A stretch of DNA of 64,000 nucleotides from Megalobrama amblycephala (lineage: Eukaryota; Chordata; Actinopteri; Cypriniformes; Xenocyprididae): positions 5,713,513-5,777,512 of the forward strand of contig NC_063062.1 in assembly GCF_018812025.1 (NCBI RefSeq), in the 5' to 3' direction. Position 1 is the first letter of the stretch. Every line of letters begins with the position of its first letter. The notes below the pieces were generated by a model. The model was not told where the DNA came from, made no database searches, and saw only the letters and a program-made list of their open reading frames with translations. A program made the position numbers and the translations under genes. Shown piece by piece: positions 1 to 11,810 of this stretch.

Positions 1-1667
1 TGAATGGTTTAAAAATAGCACCAAATTTTGTAGGGCCAGAGAAAAAAATGTAAATGCTTAAAAACTATATAATGTGCAAAACATACAGAGCTGTGCTCTG
101 CATTAAGCAATCAGTCAGGTGGTGTTAATGACCTGTGTTGAAAAAGTCATACTTGTAGCTTTGAATCACCTTGGGTAAATTGCATTTGATAAGAATTAGG
201 TGAATTAAAAAAGACAGACATGTCCTGTAGCTATGTGGAAATCCTATGATTAAAATATTTGATTTCAAAATATAAAAAGATAGGAAAAACAGGACAAGTG
301 AAAAACAGAAAAAAAGAGAAAATGTTCACTGTACATGTACATGTTGGATCTGTAGTGTAAGAAGTGGCTGTTTTTAACAGTAAACAAATCTTAGGGTTCA
401 GTTATCATGCAGAACAGTTGCATAGACTGATATTCAGTACTTCAATTCCCTTCAAACACTAGAGCCTATATATATATGTTTATACAGTTTCATAGTAATC
501 AGCTGGAATGCTTGGGTAAAGCTCAATGGTTTATCTACGGAAACCAATGTCAATTATCTGTTATATCAAAACATACAGGATGTCCATGGTCAGTTTAGTG
601 CACCATCATGAACTTACTGTATACATAGAATATAAAAACAACAAAAATGGTAAGAGTGCTTCACTGCATGTTCAAAGTATGTTCAAATTCCAAGCATCCT
701 GCCATCCACAAATCTGATGCATGTACCATCCACTCACCTAGGTACTTAGGCCAATTCAATGTTAAAGAAAATCAGTTAAAACAGCACCTGAATCGAGCTG
801 ATGCATGTAATATGTCCAATGCAGCTGTGACAGGCACATTTTAAGGTTAGTTTGTCAACCGAGTCTCATCTTCCACCCAGTGCTGTGAGTTTACTGAACC
901 GTTCTATCAGATTTCCTTCTCCCAATGCAGGGTGCTGCTGGTGCATCTATATGAGCCACCTGTACAGGATGTTTGAAGTAAACCTCCCAATGCCTAGCTC
1001 ATGTTCAGACCCATTTCACTCCAGGATACCAGTTTTGTGACAAGCATAAACATTTACCTCTATTACATTGTCTCAAGGAGGAAAACCTAATATGACTTTT
1101 ATTCTTAAATGATAAAAGTTCTGTTCAGAGTCATTTTATCTATAAAACTGAGAAGTAACAAAAACGTAAGGCACAAAAGAAGGCATTCCTGCATGCTCTT
1201 CACTCCCAGATAAAACAATCTTGATTGCCTTTTACATATTAGTGCCTTTTTACCACTTAGGGAGTCATGGTAGCCCTTGTAACAAGCCACAAGCTGCGAT
1301 TCATCAAAATCAAGGCTAACATGTAGACACAAACTTAGATTCCTAGAGGTGAATATTGGTTATACAAATGTCATCTCTGACAAAATGGCTGTGCCTTTTC
1401 CTCTACTGAACCTGTAGTCATGCCCTTGCCAAATACATTGTTTTCACAGATGAATTCAAAATATAAGAGAGAGAGGTTCTTTTCAACAACTTAGTTATTA
1501 GGTTGAATACTTCCACTATTTAAGCCTTAACCTACACAAGGAAAGGTGAGGAAAGACTCAAACCTCTGAGGTCATAAATCATAGTTCCTCTCGCTTCAGG
1601 GACATGGTTGAATACAACTCTAGCCAGGCTGAGATTTAACATGAACTGCATCTAGCAGAACTGATAA
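1..1667 (-). other. six5: six5 3' UTR and downstream flank
   Basis: No supported coding exon is visible here. The six5 stop codon ends at 1668, so the right part is its 3' UTR. A minus-strand AATAAA lies at 1103-1098, about 570 bases past the stop, and is a candidate polyadenylation signal. Further left the sequence is AT-rich single-copy-looking DNA with only short open frames, and I cannot say whether a longer UTR or another gene lies there. Confidence 0.5.
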
Positions 1668-2374
1668 TTACAAACCCAGGTCATCATCCACAGGGACTGA
1701 CTGCAGTTGTGTAAGGATTTTTGAGTCCCCGTCCATGTCCTCCACTTCATCCAGCTGAGAATCTCTCTCCACATCCTCACCCGGAGGAGTGCCCAACAGG
1801 AGGGACTCTCCTCCTGGCAGGCCTAACAAAGCGGGGTCCTCTGGAAGATCCCCTTTCCCACGGATGTCAAATAATGTCAGACCAGCAGAGGAAGACAGTG
1901 GGACAGGGCTCCAGGCTGGCTGGGAGAGGTGGGGCCCAGTTGCCACACCGCTACAGATTGGACTGAGTGGTAGCATGCTATCAGGGCTAAGGGTCTGCTG
2001 GGATTGTAGAACGCCTGTAGGAGTGGGAGTGCTGGATGAGTCTGGGGTGTTAGGAGAGGCTCCTGGGGTTGGGTTGGCAATGGTCCCTGGCTCAGGGCTG
2101 CAGTAAAGTGTAGAGGAGCCAACGAATCCCAAATGAGATGGTTGTAGTGAATTTGAGGTTTGAGCAGTGAGTAAAGGTGCTGGTTGATTCTCAAGTGGAT
2201 GTACAGCTGAGGGTTGGAGATCAAGGGTACTGTTGCTTGAGACCGAATTGTCTGGGACGGACTTGACAGGCATGCTGGCAAACTGGATGCCAGCTGGGAT
2301 AGTAAGGATGAGTTTGCCGTTTTGAACACTTAGGATGGGGCTGCTCCCAATGCCACCTGCTAAGAGGAAGTTGC
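1668..2374 (-). CDS. six5: six5 coding exon 3 (C-terminus)
   Basis: The acceptor TTTATCTCCAG ends at 2375, after a short 84-base intron. The exon opens with [20 protein letters not shown] and ends in an acidic segment, [12 protein letters not shown], followed by [16 protein letters not shown] and a stop codon. The final block resembles the C-terminus of mammalian SIX5. Confidence 0.92.
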
Positions 2375-4389
2375 CTGGAGATAAAAGCAGAATGAAGACA
2401 TCTCAATACAGAACAAAACAAATTTTCCACTGCTGGTGAAATTCTTTTTGTGACATACCTGGAGAGGCAGAAGGCAGCTGAATCACCCCAGAGTTGAGAA
2501 GCTGAACTCCTGGGATGGTTCCAGTAGGGACACTCTGAGGAGGCCCTATTGGGCTAAGGCGTATCGGTCCCTGGGCAACACTCAATCCTGTTCCAGCTCC
2601 AGATGTCAGAATCTGGAAAGCACCTCCAGGGGACGGAATGGAAAGTGATGGTGTTGCTGGGACCACCTGAGGAAAGGAGAAGGTTCCAGTTGGAGTTCCC
2701 GCAATAGATGACACAGGCATAAGTTGAGGCAGTGACAGGGGGACCAGCTGAGGCTGGCCTGAGTCTTTGGGTTGGGATATGGGAACAACTTGAGTCGGGG
2801 AGGAGATGGGAATGACTTGCGTCCCCATGGAGGTCTGTATCTGTGGAAGGGTGGCTGAAGTAGATTCATCTCCTAGCTGAGGTGTAAGCACTTGTGTGAC
2901 ATGTCCATCAGTCATCTGGGGGAGTGATAAAGCACTACTGGTGCTTAGTGTGGTGGGGCCATTTTGGGGCTGTGCTTGAGCAAGTCTTGGACCAATGTGC
3001 AAGGTCTGTGTCTGAAACTGAGGAATGGGAACTTGGGGTAACTGTGGATTGACCGGGGAGACTGGAACAAGCTGGGGGCAAGATGACACTGTGGCTCCAG
3101 ATGTAGGCTGCATCAGTTGAGAAACTGGAACGCCCTGTATCGATGGTACCACCTGGGGTAAAGACAGCACTTGAGGGTTGGAGATGGAGCTGCAAATTGG
3201 CAACTGAGAGTCAGTCTTTCCTAATACAACAATTTCGGGAGGCTGTGTGGGCTGTAATGGCACCATGGGACTGGAGATGACTGAACTCACAGAGCTAGCT
3301 GTTGATGCAGGAATACGATTTGGGGCCAGTATCACCGAAGGAAGAGACGTGGGAGAGATGACAGAAGTGGAGATGGTGGGCGAGGACATAGAGTTTGTAG
3401 GCACTGACTGATTACCATCTGGATTCTTCAAGGCTTCTGGAAGACTGATGAAATCCAGTGGAGAGACATTGCTACTGGCTGTTTTTGCGTCCTCACTAAG
3501 AGAGAGAGGTATTGTGCTAGTTAGACTGGCTTGTGGATTCAGAACCACAGTGGGCAGGCTGCCTTGGGCCTCCATATCATTGATGCCTCGTTCATCTTTA
3601 GAGATCACTTGAGCCCCGTTAAGTAGCAATGGTGCATTAGCTGTAACAGGACTGAGAGTTACTGTGTGGCCATCGCTCAGTGTCAACCCATTAATAATGA
3701 CCCCGGTTCCTGCCCCTGAGAGTATAGGGCTCCCATTGAGCAGCAGTGGATGAGAGCTTGTAAGGAATCCCCCGGTGCTGTTGAGAAAAAGCTGACCAGT
3801 ACTGCAAGGAGCACCAGTGAGGGATATAAGAGAAGCATTGGAGCTGCCTGTCTCTTGAGTAGCAGGTTTGTCAGTAATATCCTCCAGATCTCCTTTGCTG
3901 GCTTCATCTTCTGTGCTGTGGTTCCCATCAGATTCACTAAAGAAGAGACAGAAATATTACATTTGGTCAAACAGTCTTAATGTAGTTCCGATCAATGTCT
4001 ACCATAAATTCCAATCCTCAAAAGCTTTTTGACATCTGTATCAATGGAGAGAACCAAATTAATTACAAACCAGACCCAGTGAAGCATGTGGTCTGACAAA
4101 AAACCCTAGATCAGAGCCAACTTGCAGTGTTGGCTCAGTGTTGGCCACCCTTCTAGTGCTCAGTGTACTCATTATTTTTCAAAGATTGAGCCAACCAGTT
4201 GCCATGCAAGTCTTGAATCTGCAAATCTGACTCATTGCCTCCATTTTTAACCTTAGTCTAAGCAGTGGTTTGATTACCAACTCCTTGAAGTGAACAGTTA
4301 TTCTTCCATTATTTAAAGGTGGAGATTCCCCTCTACTGGATAATTACTCTACTGCTTTTAGACATCTCCTGTTAACTTAAAATTAGTGC

Positions 4390-4420
<31 letters not shown>

Positions 4421-5990
4421 CAAAAAACACTTAATATGTTATTTTTATGTGCTCCAGATTATCACTAGTGGTCAACTGATATATTGACAATATTGGCATC
4501 GGCTGATAAGTTTTTCTGTTCGGCCAATGTGTCAGAAACGGGACTCTGTGCATCTGTCCGTGTGAATTGAACATGGACAGGAGAGTTCAGCTGTCACTGT
4601 ACATGCATTACCGACAAACTTTAAACCGTTGATTTCAAACTATACTGTGGTATTCAGTTGCCCACTATCTCATATTTATGTCATTTTCACTGTGTGCTGC
4701 ATGTAAAATTAGTGTTACCTTGTGCCTTGTCTTTATTTCCATTCAGTCAATTCCACATTTATTTGTATAGCGCTTTTCACAATACATATCGTTTCAAAGC
4801 AGCTTTACAGAAAATGCATGTCAACATTACAGTTTAGAGTAATCTGTTATCAGAGGTGACTGTGTCCAAATTATGTAATTTCAGAAATATACATATGCAA
4901 ATCACGCAGTTAGCTAACAATGTATTAATTTAAGGCAGAAACAATGAGCTCATTGATGTAACAAATACATGTTAACAATAATTAGGATATATAGCAAAAT
5001 TTGGAATGGTGCAATGGTTTGCGTCATCTGAAGTCTCCATCTCTTCACAAGTGTTGAGGCATCTGAAGTCATTTGAAAAAATATGATTCCCAGTACGCAC
5101 AAACTTACCAGAGTGCCCTGTTTGTTACAGTGTTTACTAATTTTTTATTCATAGACTTTTAACTATTTGTTTGTGAAAAATACTTTGGTATCTGGCTTGA
5201 AAAGCTGACTTTTGGTATTCATATTGATAACCTTTTTAGACTTGTAACCTGAAGGTCGCAGGTTCGAGTCTCAGTACCAGCAGGAAATATAGGTGGGGGA
5301 TGTGAATGAACAGCGCTTTCTTCCACTATCATTACCCACAACTGAGGTGCCTGTGTGCACATGGATGGGTGAAATGCAGAGCACAAATTCCACCATCGGA
5401 CACCATCCTTGGCTACGCGTCATGTCACTTTTTTTTTCTTTTTTCAACTTTGACCAAGTAAGATTACCAGATACCAGATACAAAAAGTTTTCCTTGCTAG
5501 AAATTGGACTATAGTGATGTAATTTACAGCATTTGTACAGTATAAAGTACACCCTTGACTTTATTTATTTATTTATTTTAACTGCATACAGTCCATCAGC
5601 CTCAAAGTATACTACACATGGAATCTGTACCATTTCTTGATCCGTTTAAAAAATTCTTTCTTTTAATAGAACAATGTCAAAGCTTTTAATGCTAGTTTAT
5701 AATTCGTTTTTTAGTTCTTGATCTTGGTATGTTTTGTGTTTGTTTGCGTGTAGTCTTCATGTACTACTTTTATATTTTTATGTGAATTTTCTTGCTTTTG
5801 AATATTTAATGTATTTGTGCATTATGTTTTCTTGAAAATATATGCATTTGCACAACATACATGTGCTTTTAGGCAACAAAACAGCATAACTGATTAATAA
5901 AAGAGATTGAAAATAGTTTATAGCCTAGTTGATCAAATAAATACACTAATAAATACTAAAAAAAAAAAAACTACACAGCACACACTGTCT

Positions 5991-6042
<52 letters not shown>

Positions 6043-7554
6043 TACACACACACAGTCTAAACAAAAATGATTCAGACATTTTTTATATATTTTTACTAGT
6101 GGGTGCAAGACACTATAGTTCATTTATGTAAGTGAGGATAGCAAAATAAAGGAAACTGTGACATATTATACACAAAAATTCTTCATACTGTGGAATACCA
6201 GTAAAATTGATTAAAAAAAAATTTGAAACAAAAATTATTCAGACTCTTTGACCTGACCATGTTTTTCTAAAGTGTTATCTGACATAATTAAGATAATTTT
6301 TTCTGTCACAGAAAAATAAACTGCATTAATGAATGAAATGTTCAAGGTGTCTGAATACATTTTGGTTTGACCGTTTTATTTATTTATTTCCACAATGTCC
6401 TCTCCATCCTGAGATTTAACAGTCCGTGGACAGAAAGACATTGTGGTGCAGAGTTTCAGGAAACTCGAGCCACTCCTGGCGCCCCTATCTCACATTTCAC
6501 AACAAAGCAACATGCTTTCAGCCTTGTTTTCTAAGACTTCCTTGTCATTTTCACATGTCAAACACTTTAGTTCACAATGATAGTGCAAGAAATACATTTA
6601 ACTTTTTCACAGCTGCATCACCCATCTGTGTTCAAACAATAAAACAGGCCTACATGATACAATAAAATAAGAAAGTAACAACCTCCTTTAATCTGGTCAG
6701 ACCACGTCAAGATTTTCACTTTACACCCTCGTCCTAGTGTAAACCTCTCACACACACACAATAGAGGTTTGTTTACTGCTCTCTTCTCTCAGTTTGACTC
6801 AAGAATGTCTCTTGGGCCTGATAGAAAGCACTGTTCACATAATCGAAATAATATGCACTTACCTTTTGCTGTTGGTGCCGGACGGGGTCCGGTCCCTCTG
6901 TCGGCGATTCTTGAACCAGTTGCTTACTTGAGTCAAAGAAAGTCCGGTGACTTTGGCTAAATTCTTCTTCTCGACCGGAGTGGGATACCTGTTGATCTTG
7001 TAACATTCCTTAAGAGCGTTGCGCGACTTCTCCTTGAAGCAGTACACCGTCTCCTCTCCGTCCCAAATGGTTTTGGGCAAAGGAAACTTTTTGCGCAGTC
7101 GATATTTGTCCACGGCGCCTAGACTGCGACCCCGGGACCTCTCAGCCTCCTTGTAGCGCGCCTTCAAGTAGAGGTCTTGAAGGAACCCATGGTTACTCGG
7201 GTGGAAGTCGTGACTGTCTAGGATGGCGTACAACTCTTTGAATTCCTCCCGGTGAAAAGCGACCAGAGCCTGGGCCTTCAGCAGGGTCTCGTTGCCACGT
7301 AGCAGATCGGCCGAAGGAGGGATGGTGGAGAGGAATCTCCACAGGCGATCCACATTGCCCGCTTGCAGGAGCGCTTCGCACAGACACGCGACTTGATCGG
7401 TGGAAAAACTGAGCGCCGAGTTCTGGAAGCTTTGGAGCAGTTGTTCCGAAACTTCGTCCGGATCCGTCTCCTCTTTCACTTTGGCTTCATCTTGCGTGGA
7501 CTCCTTCGGGCCGATTTCAGTTTGTTCTGTGGACTCCAAAGACAAGGAAGCCAT
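1668..7554 (-). CDS. six5: SIX5 homeobox transcription factor, complete CDS in three exons
   Basis: Coding exons are 7554-6863, 3936-2459 and 2374-1668, all with GT-AG introns. The joins keep frame and give 958 residues. SIX proteins bind DNA in the nucleus, usually with EYA co-activators. The SIX domain spans about residues 50-160 and the homeodomain about 162-221, with the recognition-helix stretch [10 protein letters not shown]. The rest is a long Ser/Thr/Pro/Gln-rich transactivation region. SIX5 is chosen over SIX4 because of the repeated PQVVP-type motifs, the NFLLA segment opening exon 3 and the tail [17 protein letters not shown], which resembles remembered mammalian SIX5. The exon 1-2 join restores the family string KSESDGN. 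The protein is longer than human SIX5 (about 740 residues) because the Pro/Ser-rich region is expanded. The start is the first ATG and has A at -3 and G at +4. Confidence 0.93.
2459..3936 (-). CDS. six5: six5 coding exon 2 (transactivation region)
   Basis: The acceptor TCTTCTTTAG ends at 3937 and the donor GTATGT is at 2458-2453. The exon starts with [19 protein letters not shown], matching the family just after the homeodomain. It then runs as a 490-residue Ser/Thr/Pro/Gln-rich region with LLLNG and VIINGL motifs typical of SIX4/5 and many QLVPVS or PQVVP units. Confidence 0.92.
4393..4421. repeat. (CA)n microsatellite
   Basis: An uninterrupted CA dinucleotide run of about 29 bases lies in six5 intron 1. 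Confidence 0.95.
4463..4620 (+). mobile_element. DNA-transposon end fragment
   Basis: The block starts CACTAGTGGTCAACTGATATATTGAC and resembles the right terminal inverted repeat of the element at 46803-47980 (CTAGTGGTCAGCCGTCAATC, as reverse complement). Only one end is recognisable, so this is a truncated or decayed copy. Confidence 0.45.
4745..4870 (+). repeat. Interspersed repeat with tatttgtatagcgcttttc core
   Basis: The phrase tttatttgtatagcgctttt followed by caaagcagctttacag is a common fish interspersed repeat tail. A related copy lies at 9896-10090, with tttgtatagcacttttcat and cttcacaagcataaa. I recognise the pattern but cannot assign a family name without a library. Confidence 0.5.
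5239..5410 (+). repeat. 5'-truncated tRNA-derived SINE
   Basis: A pol III B-box-like GGTTCGAGTCT sits at 5261-5271, inside tRNA anticodon-arm and T-arm-like sequence. It is followed by a body containing gaatgaacagcgctttct and acaactgaggtgcc, as in cyprinid tRNA-SINEs. No A box is seen, so the head is missing. Confidence 0.6.
5996..6054. repeat. Compound (TA)n(CA)n microsatellite
   Basis: A run of about 25 bases of TA passes directly into CA repeats with one TA interruption. Confidence 0.9.
6863..7554 (-). CDS. six5: six5 coding exon 1 (SIX domain and homeodomain)
   Basis: This exon encodes residues 1-230 plus two bases. It holds the whole SIX domain and homeodomain, including [20 protein letters not shown] and WFKNRRQR. 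The donor GTAAGT occupies 6862-6857. Read-through into the intron would stop at once, so the splice is required. The first 40 residues are acidic and poorly conserved. Confidence 0.95.
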
Positions 7555-7740
7555 TTTTATTTTAACTTTTTTCCTTCAAGTTCCTCCTCCCTCCCCTTCT
7601 GTGTCTCTCTCCCATTCTCCCGTAGGCGAGTGAGCGCCGCTGCAGAGCGAGGCGTCACGCCCCTGCGTTTCGTCAACCTCCCCCATCTAGACATCCACCG
7701 CAGGCCTGCTGCGTTTCAATCTGCCGCTGCTTTACCATTG
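7555..7740 (-). promoter_or_regulatory. six5: six5 5' UTR and proximal promoter region
   Basis: Immediately upstream of the six5 ATG is a pyrimidine-rich tract on the plus strand, then GC-richer DNA with several CpGs near 7625-7690, unlike the AT-rich surroundings. That is what a TATA-less developmental gene promoter looks like. No clear TATA box or defined start site can be placed, so this is inferred from position and composition. Confidence 0.4.
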
Positions 7741-7856
7741 TGCAATGCTCAGTTTTTCTTAGTTTGTGTATTTGCATACAGCTCCTTTCAGAGTCAAACT
7801 CACGCAATAAATTACATAAATCAGCATGTTCCATATTTATTTATTCCATCCAGGAA

Positions 7857-7857
7857 C

Positions 7858-7934
<77 letters not shown>
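7857..7934. repeat. (TATC)n microsatellite, left part
   Basis: About 19 uninterrupted TATC units. The same motif resumes at 8466-8485 on the other side of an inverted-repeat element, which suggests one array split by an insertion. Confidence 0.95.
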
Positions 7935-8465
7935 CACTAAACAAAATGCTGGGTTAAAAACAACTCAAGTTGGGTTGAAAATGGATTAACCCAGTTATTG
8001 GGTTGTTTTAACCCAGCGCTTGGGTTAAATGTTTGCCAAACCTGCTGGGCAGTTGTATTTAACTCAACTGTTGATTAAACGTGACTATATTGCTTTCTTA
8101 AAATGAACCAAAAGTAGGTTGTGAATTAAAAATCAGACACATAATTACTAGAGGCAACAATAATAATCAAAAGGTGAACATTTATTAATAAGCAATTTAA
8201 TAAATGTTTATTGTTTAATTATCATTCATTAAACTTATTAATAAATGTTCATTTATTAAACATATTTTAATGTTAATTTCCAACATACTTTGGGTTCATT
8301 TTAAGCAAGCAATACAGTCATTTTTAAACAATAGTTGAGTTAAATAAAACTACCCAGCATGTTGGTCAAGCATTTAACCCAACTGCTGGGTTAAAACAAC
8401 CCAATCACTGGTTTGTCCATTTTCAGCCCAACTTGGTTTGTTTTTAACCCAGCATTTTTTTAGAG
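7935..8465. mobile_element. MITE with about 180-bp terminal inverted repeats
   Basis: The left end CACTAAACAAAATGCTGGG and the reverse complement of the right end, CTCTAAAAAAATGCTGGG, match over roughly 180 bases, including repeated GGGTTAAA and TTGGGTTG words. There is no coding capacity. Both flanks read tctatcta, which could be an 8-bp hAT-type duplication, but the flank is a tetranucleotide repeat so the duplication is ambiguous. Confidence 0.8.
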
Positions 8466-8670
8466 TCTATCTATCTATATATCTATACAGAAGGCTGTTC
8501 ATGCTTATTCAGGAAAACTGAACCCATGGATCATTAGAAGTTTAATCAAGTCTTTTTATTAACCTAAACTTTGATATTTCAAGGACAGTATGATTACTTT
8601 GGTTGAGTGTGTCAGTCGGAAAAGTCACAGAGACAACAGATGTTGTGAGATGTCCAACAACAACCAACAC

Positions 8671-8715
<45 letters not shown>
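8671..8715. repeat. (TG)n microsatellite
   Basis: A TG dinucleotide run of about 45 bases with one early interruption. Confidence 0.9.
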
Positions 8716-8718
<3 letters not shown>

Positions 8719-8849
8719 GCACTGTAAAAATCATTTTCATGATTAGTTATCACAACTTTTTTTCTTTTGTCAAATCAACCTAGATAAATAATGTGGTTCA
8801 GATAACATAATATTTTGAGTTTCTATTTGTTAAACCAATCTCCTTCATT

Positions 8850-9572
8850 GTAACTAAACTAAATTTCTGTCATTAATTATTCACCTTCATGTCTTCTCAA
8901 ACCCGTAAGACCTTCAGAACACAAATTAAAATATTTTTGATGAAATCCGAGGGTATCTGATCCACACATAGGCAGCAACGTCATTGCACCTTTTGAGGTC
9001 CAGAAAGGTACTAAAGACATCGTTAAAACCGTCAACGAGAATACTTTTTGTGCAAAAAACAAAACAAAAATAACTTTATTCAACAAATTCTTCTGTCCCC
9101 TGTCATACTGCTATGCTATTTTCATTGCAGAGCTTCAGTGTTTATGTCTGAACGCATGCGTCTGCTCACATGACCAGAGCCGGCCAATACTGAGCCACAG
9201 TTTGGACGTAAACACTGAAGCTCTGCAACGAAAATAGCATAGCAGCTTGACGGGGGACAAACGAATTTGTTGAATAAAGTCGTTATTTTTTTGTTTGTTT
9301 TTTTTGCACAAAACGTATTCTCGTCGCTTCATAACATTAAGGTTGAACCACTGTAGTCACATTGATGGTTTTAACGATGTCTTTAGTACCTTTCTGAACC
9401 TCAAAAAGTGCAATGACTTTGCTGCCTATGTGTGGATCAGATACCCTCAGATTTCATCAAAAATATCTTAATTTGTGTTTTGAAGATGAATGAAGGTCTT
9501 ACGGGTTTGAAATGACATGAGGGTGAGTGATTAATGACAGAAATGTCATTTTTAGGTGAACTAACCCTTTAA
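8850..9572. mobile_element. Long hairpin MITE, 'agttcaccc' family
   Basis: The two halves are inverted copies. The left arm reads ttctgtcattaattattcac and the right arm gtgagtgattaatgacagaa, with further matches through the taccttt/aaaggta and catcgttaaaac/gttttaacgatg blocks. The right end is complete (ggtgaactaaccctttaa) but the left tip is eroded. Related copies lie at 13661, 47306 and 52729. Confidence 0.8.
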
Positions 9573-9854
9573 ACCAACAATATTTTTTTATAGTGTGGGG
9601 ACAAAATGTCCACTAAGATGGCAATATCTGAAATCCTTGTCCTTGTGGGTAAATCTTTTGGTCCCCATGAGGAAAAACAGCTTGTAAATGATACTAAGTG
9701 ATGTTTTTTTTGAAAATGTATAATGCAGAAAGTGTTCTGTAATGAGTAGGTTGAGCGGTAGGGGATAAAATATACAGTTTGTACTATAAAAATCATTATG
9801 TTTATGGAATGTCCCTATAAAACATGGAATATGGAGTGTGTGGAGTGTATATAT

Positions 9855-9877
9855 ATGTGTGTGTGTGTGTGTGTGTG
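9855..9877. repeat. (TG)n microsatellite
   Basis: A short TG run of about 23 bases follows a TA stretch. Confidence 0.85.
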
Positions 9878-9895
9878 CAGGTTTGACTTGCGAGG

Positions 9896-10090
9896 GTCAA
9901 ATAATAATAAACATTTATTTGTATAGCACTTTTCATAAAATGCAACTCAAAGTGCTTCACAAGCATAAAATCAAATAATACAATATCAATATACAATTAT
10001 TCGAAAACAACTATAAAAGGTTCAGAATGTAAAATAAAGCATATAGTTTGACCTTAGTATCAATATAAAATAAATAAAACAACAATAAAA
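9896..10090 (+). repeat. Interspersed repeat, same type as 4745-4870
   Basis: It contains tttatttgtatagcactttt and cttcacaagcataaa and then becomes A-rich. The resemblance to the copy in six5 intron 1 is partial. Confidence 0.4.
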
Positions 10091-11810
10091 GAATCAGAAG
10101 ATAAATATATAAAACTGACTATGACACAGGTCAGTTTTAATGTCTTCACTTTTATTATGACAGCTGACTAGTGAGGACATTTTACTGGTCCTTGATAGTT
10201 TAAAAGGCTTATAAAATCAGCCAAACATGTTTTTATTTAAATCTAGGTTTTGCACATATTTCTGTGATAGGTAGGTTTAGGGGTAAGGGTCGGGTTAGGC
10301 CATAGAAAATATCATTAACCTGATATAAAATCAATGCAAGTCTATGCAGTGTCCTCAAACGTGTGTGTGTGTGTGTGTTTTGGAACTTTGCATGCTGGAT
10401 GGACAGGGAGAGTAAGGGTTTAAATGTGAAACAGGACACGCACACCTGGAAGCAGAAGGACAGAATGAGATGAAGCACAGCTCTGTACCTCCATATCATC
10501 CCTTAGCAAGAATGTAAACTTTGTTTTCAGGCTGTAGTCTGTCACCCCCATCCTAACTTTCTATCCTCTCAGCCCAGAACCCCTCAGCCTTTGATCTTCT
10601 GCCTGTGCGCACTTGCCTTTCAACACAGCCAGTCATGTTTTGCAGAAAAGACCTCGGCAAATGAGTAGTAGTTTTCCGAATCACTTTATTTGCCACTGCG
10701 GAGATACAATTATAGATTTGCCTTGCTTTTCAGGGTATCATGTCTTATATATTTGAATAAACACAACTATATACAACTTTTGTATATCAGCTCTGAAGGT
10801 ATTTTAAAAAATGGAAAGTTTGGTTATTTGAAATAAAGTCCAATTAGCTAACATTAGTATACTCATAAAAATGATTTTTTTTTTTTGATGCTGTTCACTT
10901 TATTTAACAAACTTATTTTGATTCAACACCATTGTATTAGGTTTCTTGTTTAAATTTAATTGCCTCATGTTAAATTGACTGGAAACAATTACTTTTTGAC
11001 TTAACTTGATGTTTCATATTCAAAATAACATGTTTCAATCAAGTAAACTCAACCAGGAGTTAATCAAACAGGACTTTCACTTCCCCATCATGCTTTGCAA
11101 AGGGGCTGATCTGGGAGAGTAAATGTTGAAATAAAGTGTTATTTTAAGCAGTTTTTAGCAAGATGAGAAAATGGAGAGACTTTTTAATGTTTACTGTTCT
11201 GTTATGTTGGTATTTAAAAGTTCCTGTTATGTTAATAGTTTTTGGGTTACCATTGTGATGAAGTGGTGAGCTTGTGCTTGGGCTGAGGACCTGCTAACAA
11301 CAATTAAAGTTGCTTTAATAATAAAAAATAACTATTGTTTGGCATGTCATGGATGTTACAAAAACTGTTGTTTTTTGGATGAAATCTAACAATAAAAGTC
11401 TTTACAGAGTACAGATTTTGTTAAAGTATTATTCTAACTATTGTAAAAGTTGTGAAATTTGTTCTTGAATGCGTTCACTAAATAAACTGGATACTTATTT
11501 TAATTTTTGTTTGATATTAATTTTAGGATAATTAAACTTATTTTTAATTTTGGACAAATTAAGAATGTTAACCTGATTCAACTAAATGCCATTGAATTGG
11601 CCTTATATAATTAACTTATGTTTACTGAAATAAATATTGTTAATTAAATGCAGTTATGTGGAACCTGTTGACATAAAAAAAGTTAAGTAAATCCAACGTA
11701 TAATTTTTTTGAGTGACTAACAATGAGAAATATATTTGTTCCAGTATATATAATTCTTTTTATTAATAAAAATACAACAGTTTATTGTAGTTCATGTTAG
11801 CTCAGGTCCA

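Larger units (their letters stand above)
3937..6862 (-). other. six5: six5 intron 1 with repeats
   Basis: This 2.9 kb intron holds no coding signal. It contains a CA microsatellite, a transposon-end fragment near 4463-4620, a repeat with the phrase ttatttgtatagcgctttt near 4755-4870, a truncated tRNA-derived SINE at 5239-5410 and a TA/CA tract near 6000-6053. The remainder looks AT-rich and unremarkable. Confidence 0.6.

Noticed and set aside
1721..2106. Plus-strand frames across six5 exon 3
   Set aside because: Antisense shadows of the Pro/Ser-rich six5 C-terminus, with no splice or family support.
5239..5410. A possible tRNA gene
   Set aside because: Only the T-arm and part of the anticodon arm are tRNA-like. 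There is no A box or acceptor stem pairing, and the downstream body is SINE sequence.
7363..7989. A 208-residue plus-strand frame opposite six5 exon 1
   Set aside because: It is antisense to a highly conserved coding exon and then runs into the TATC microsatellite. It is a shadow frame.
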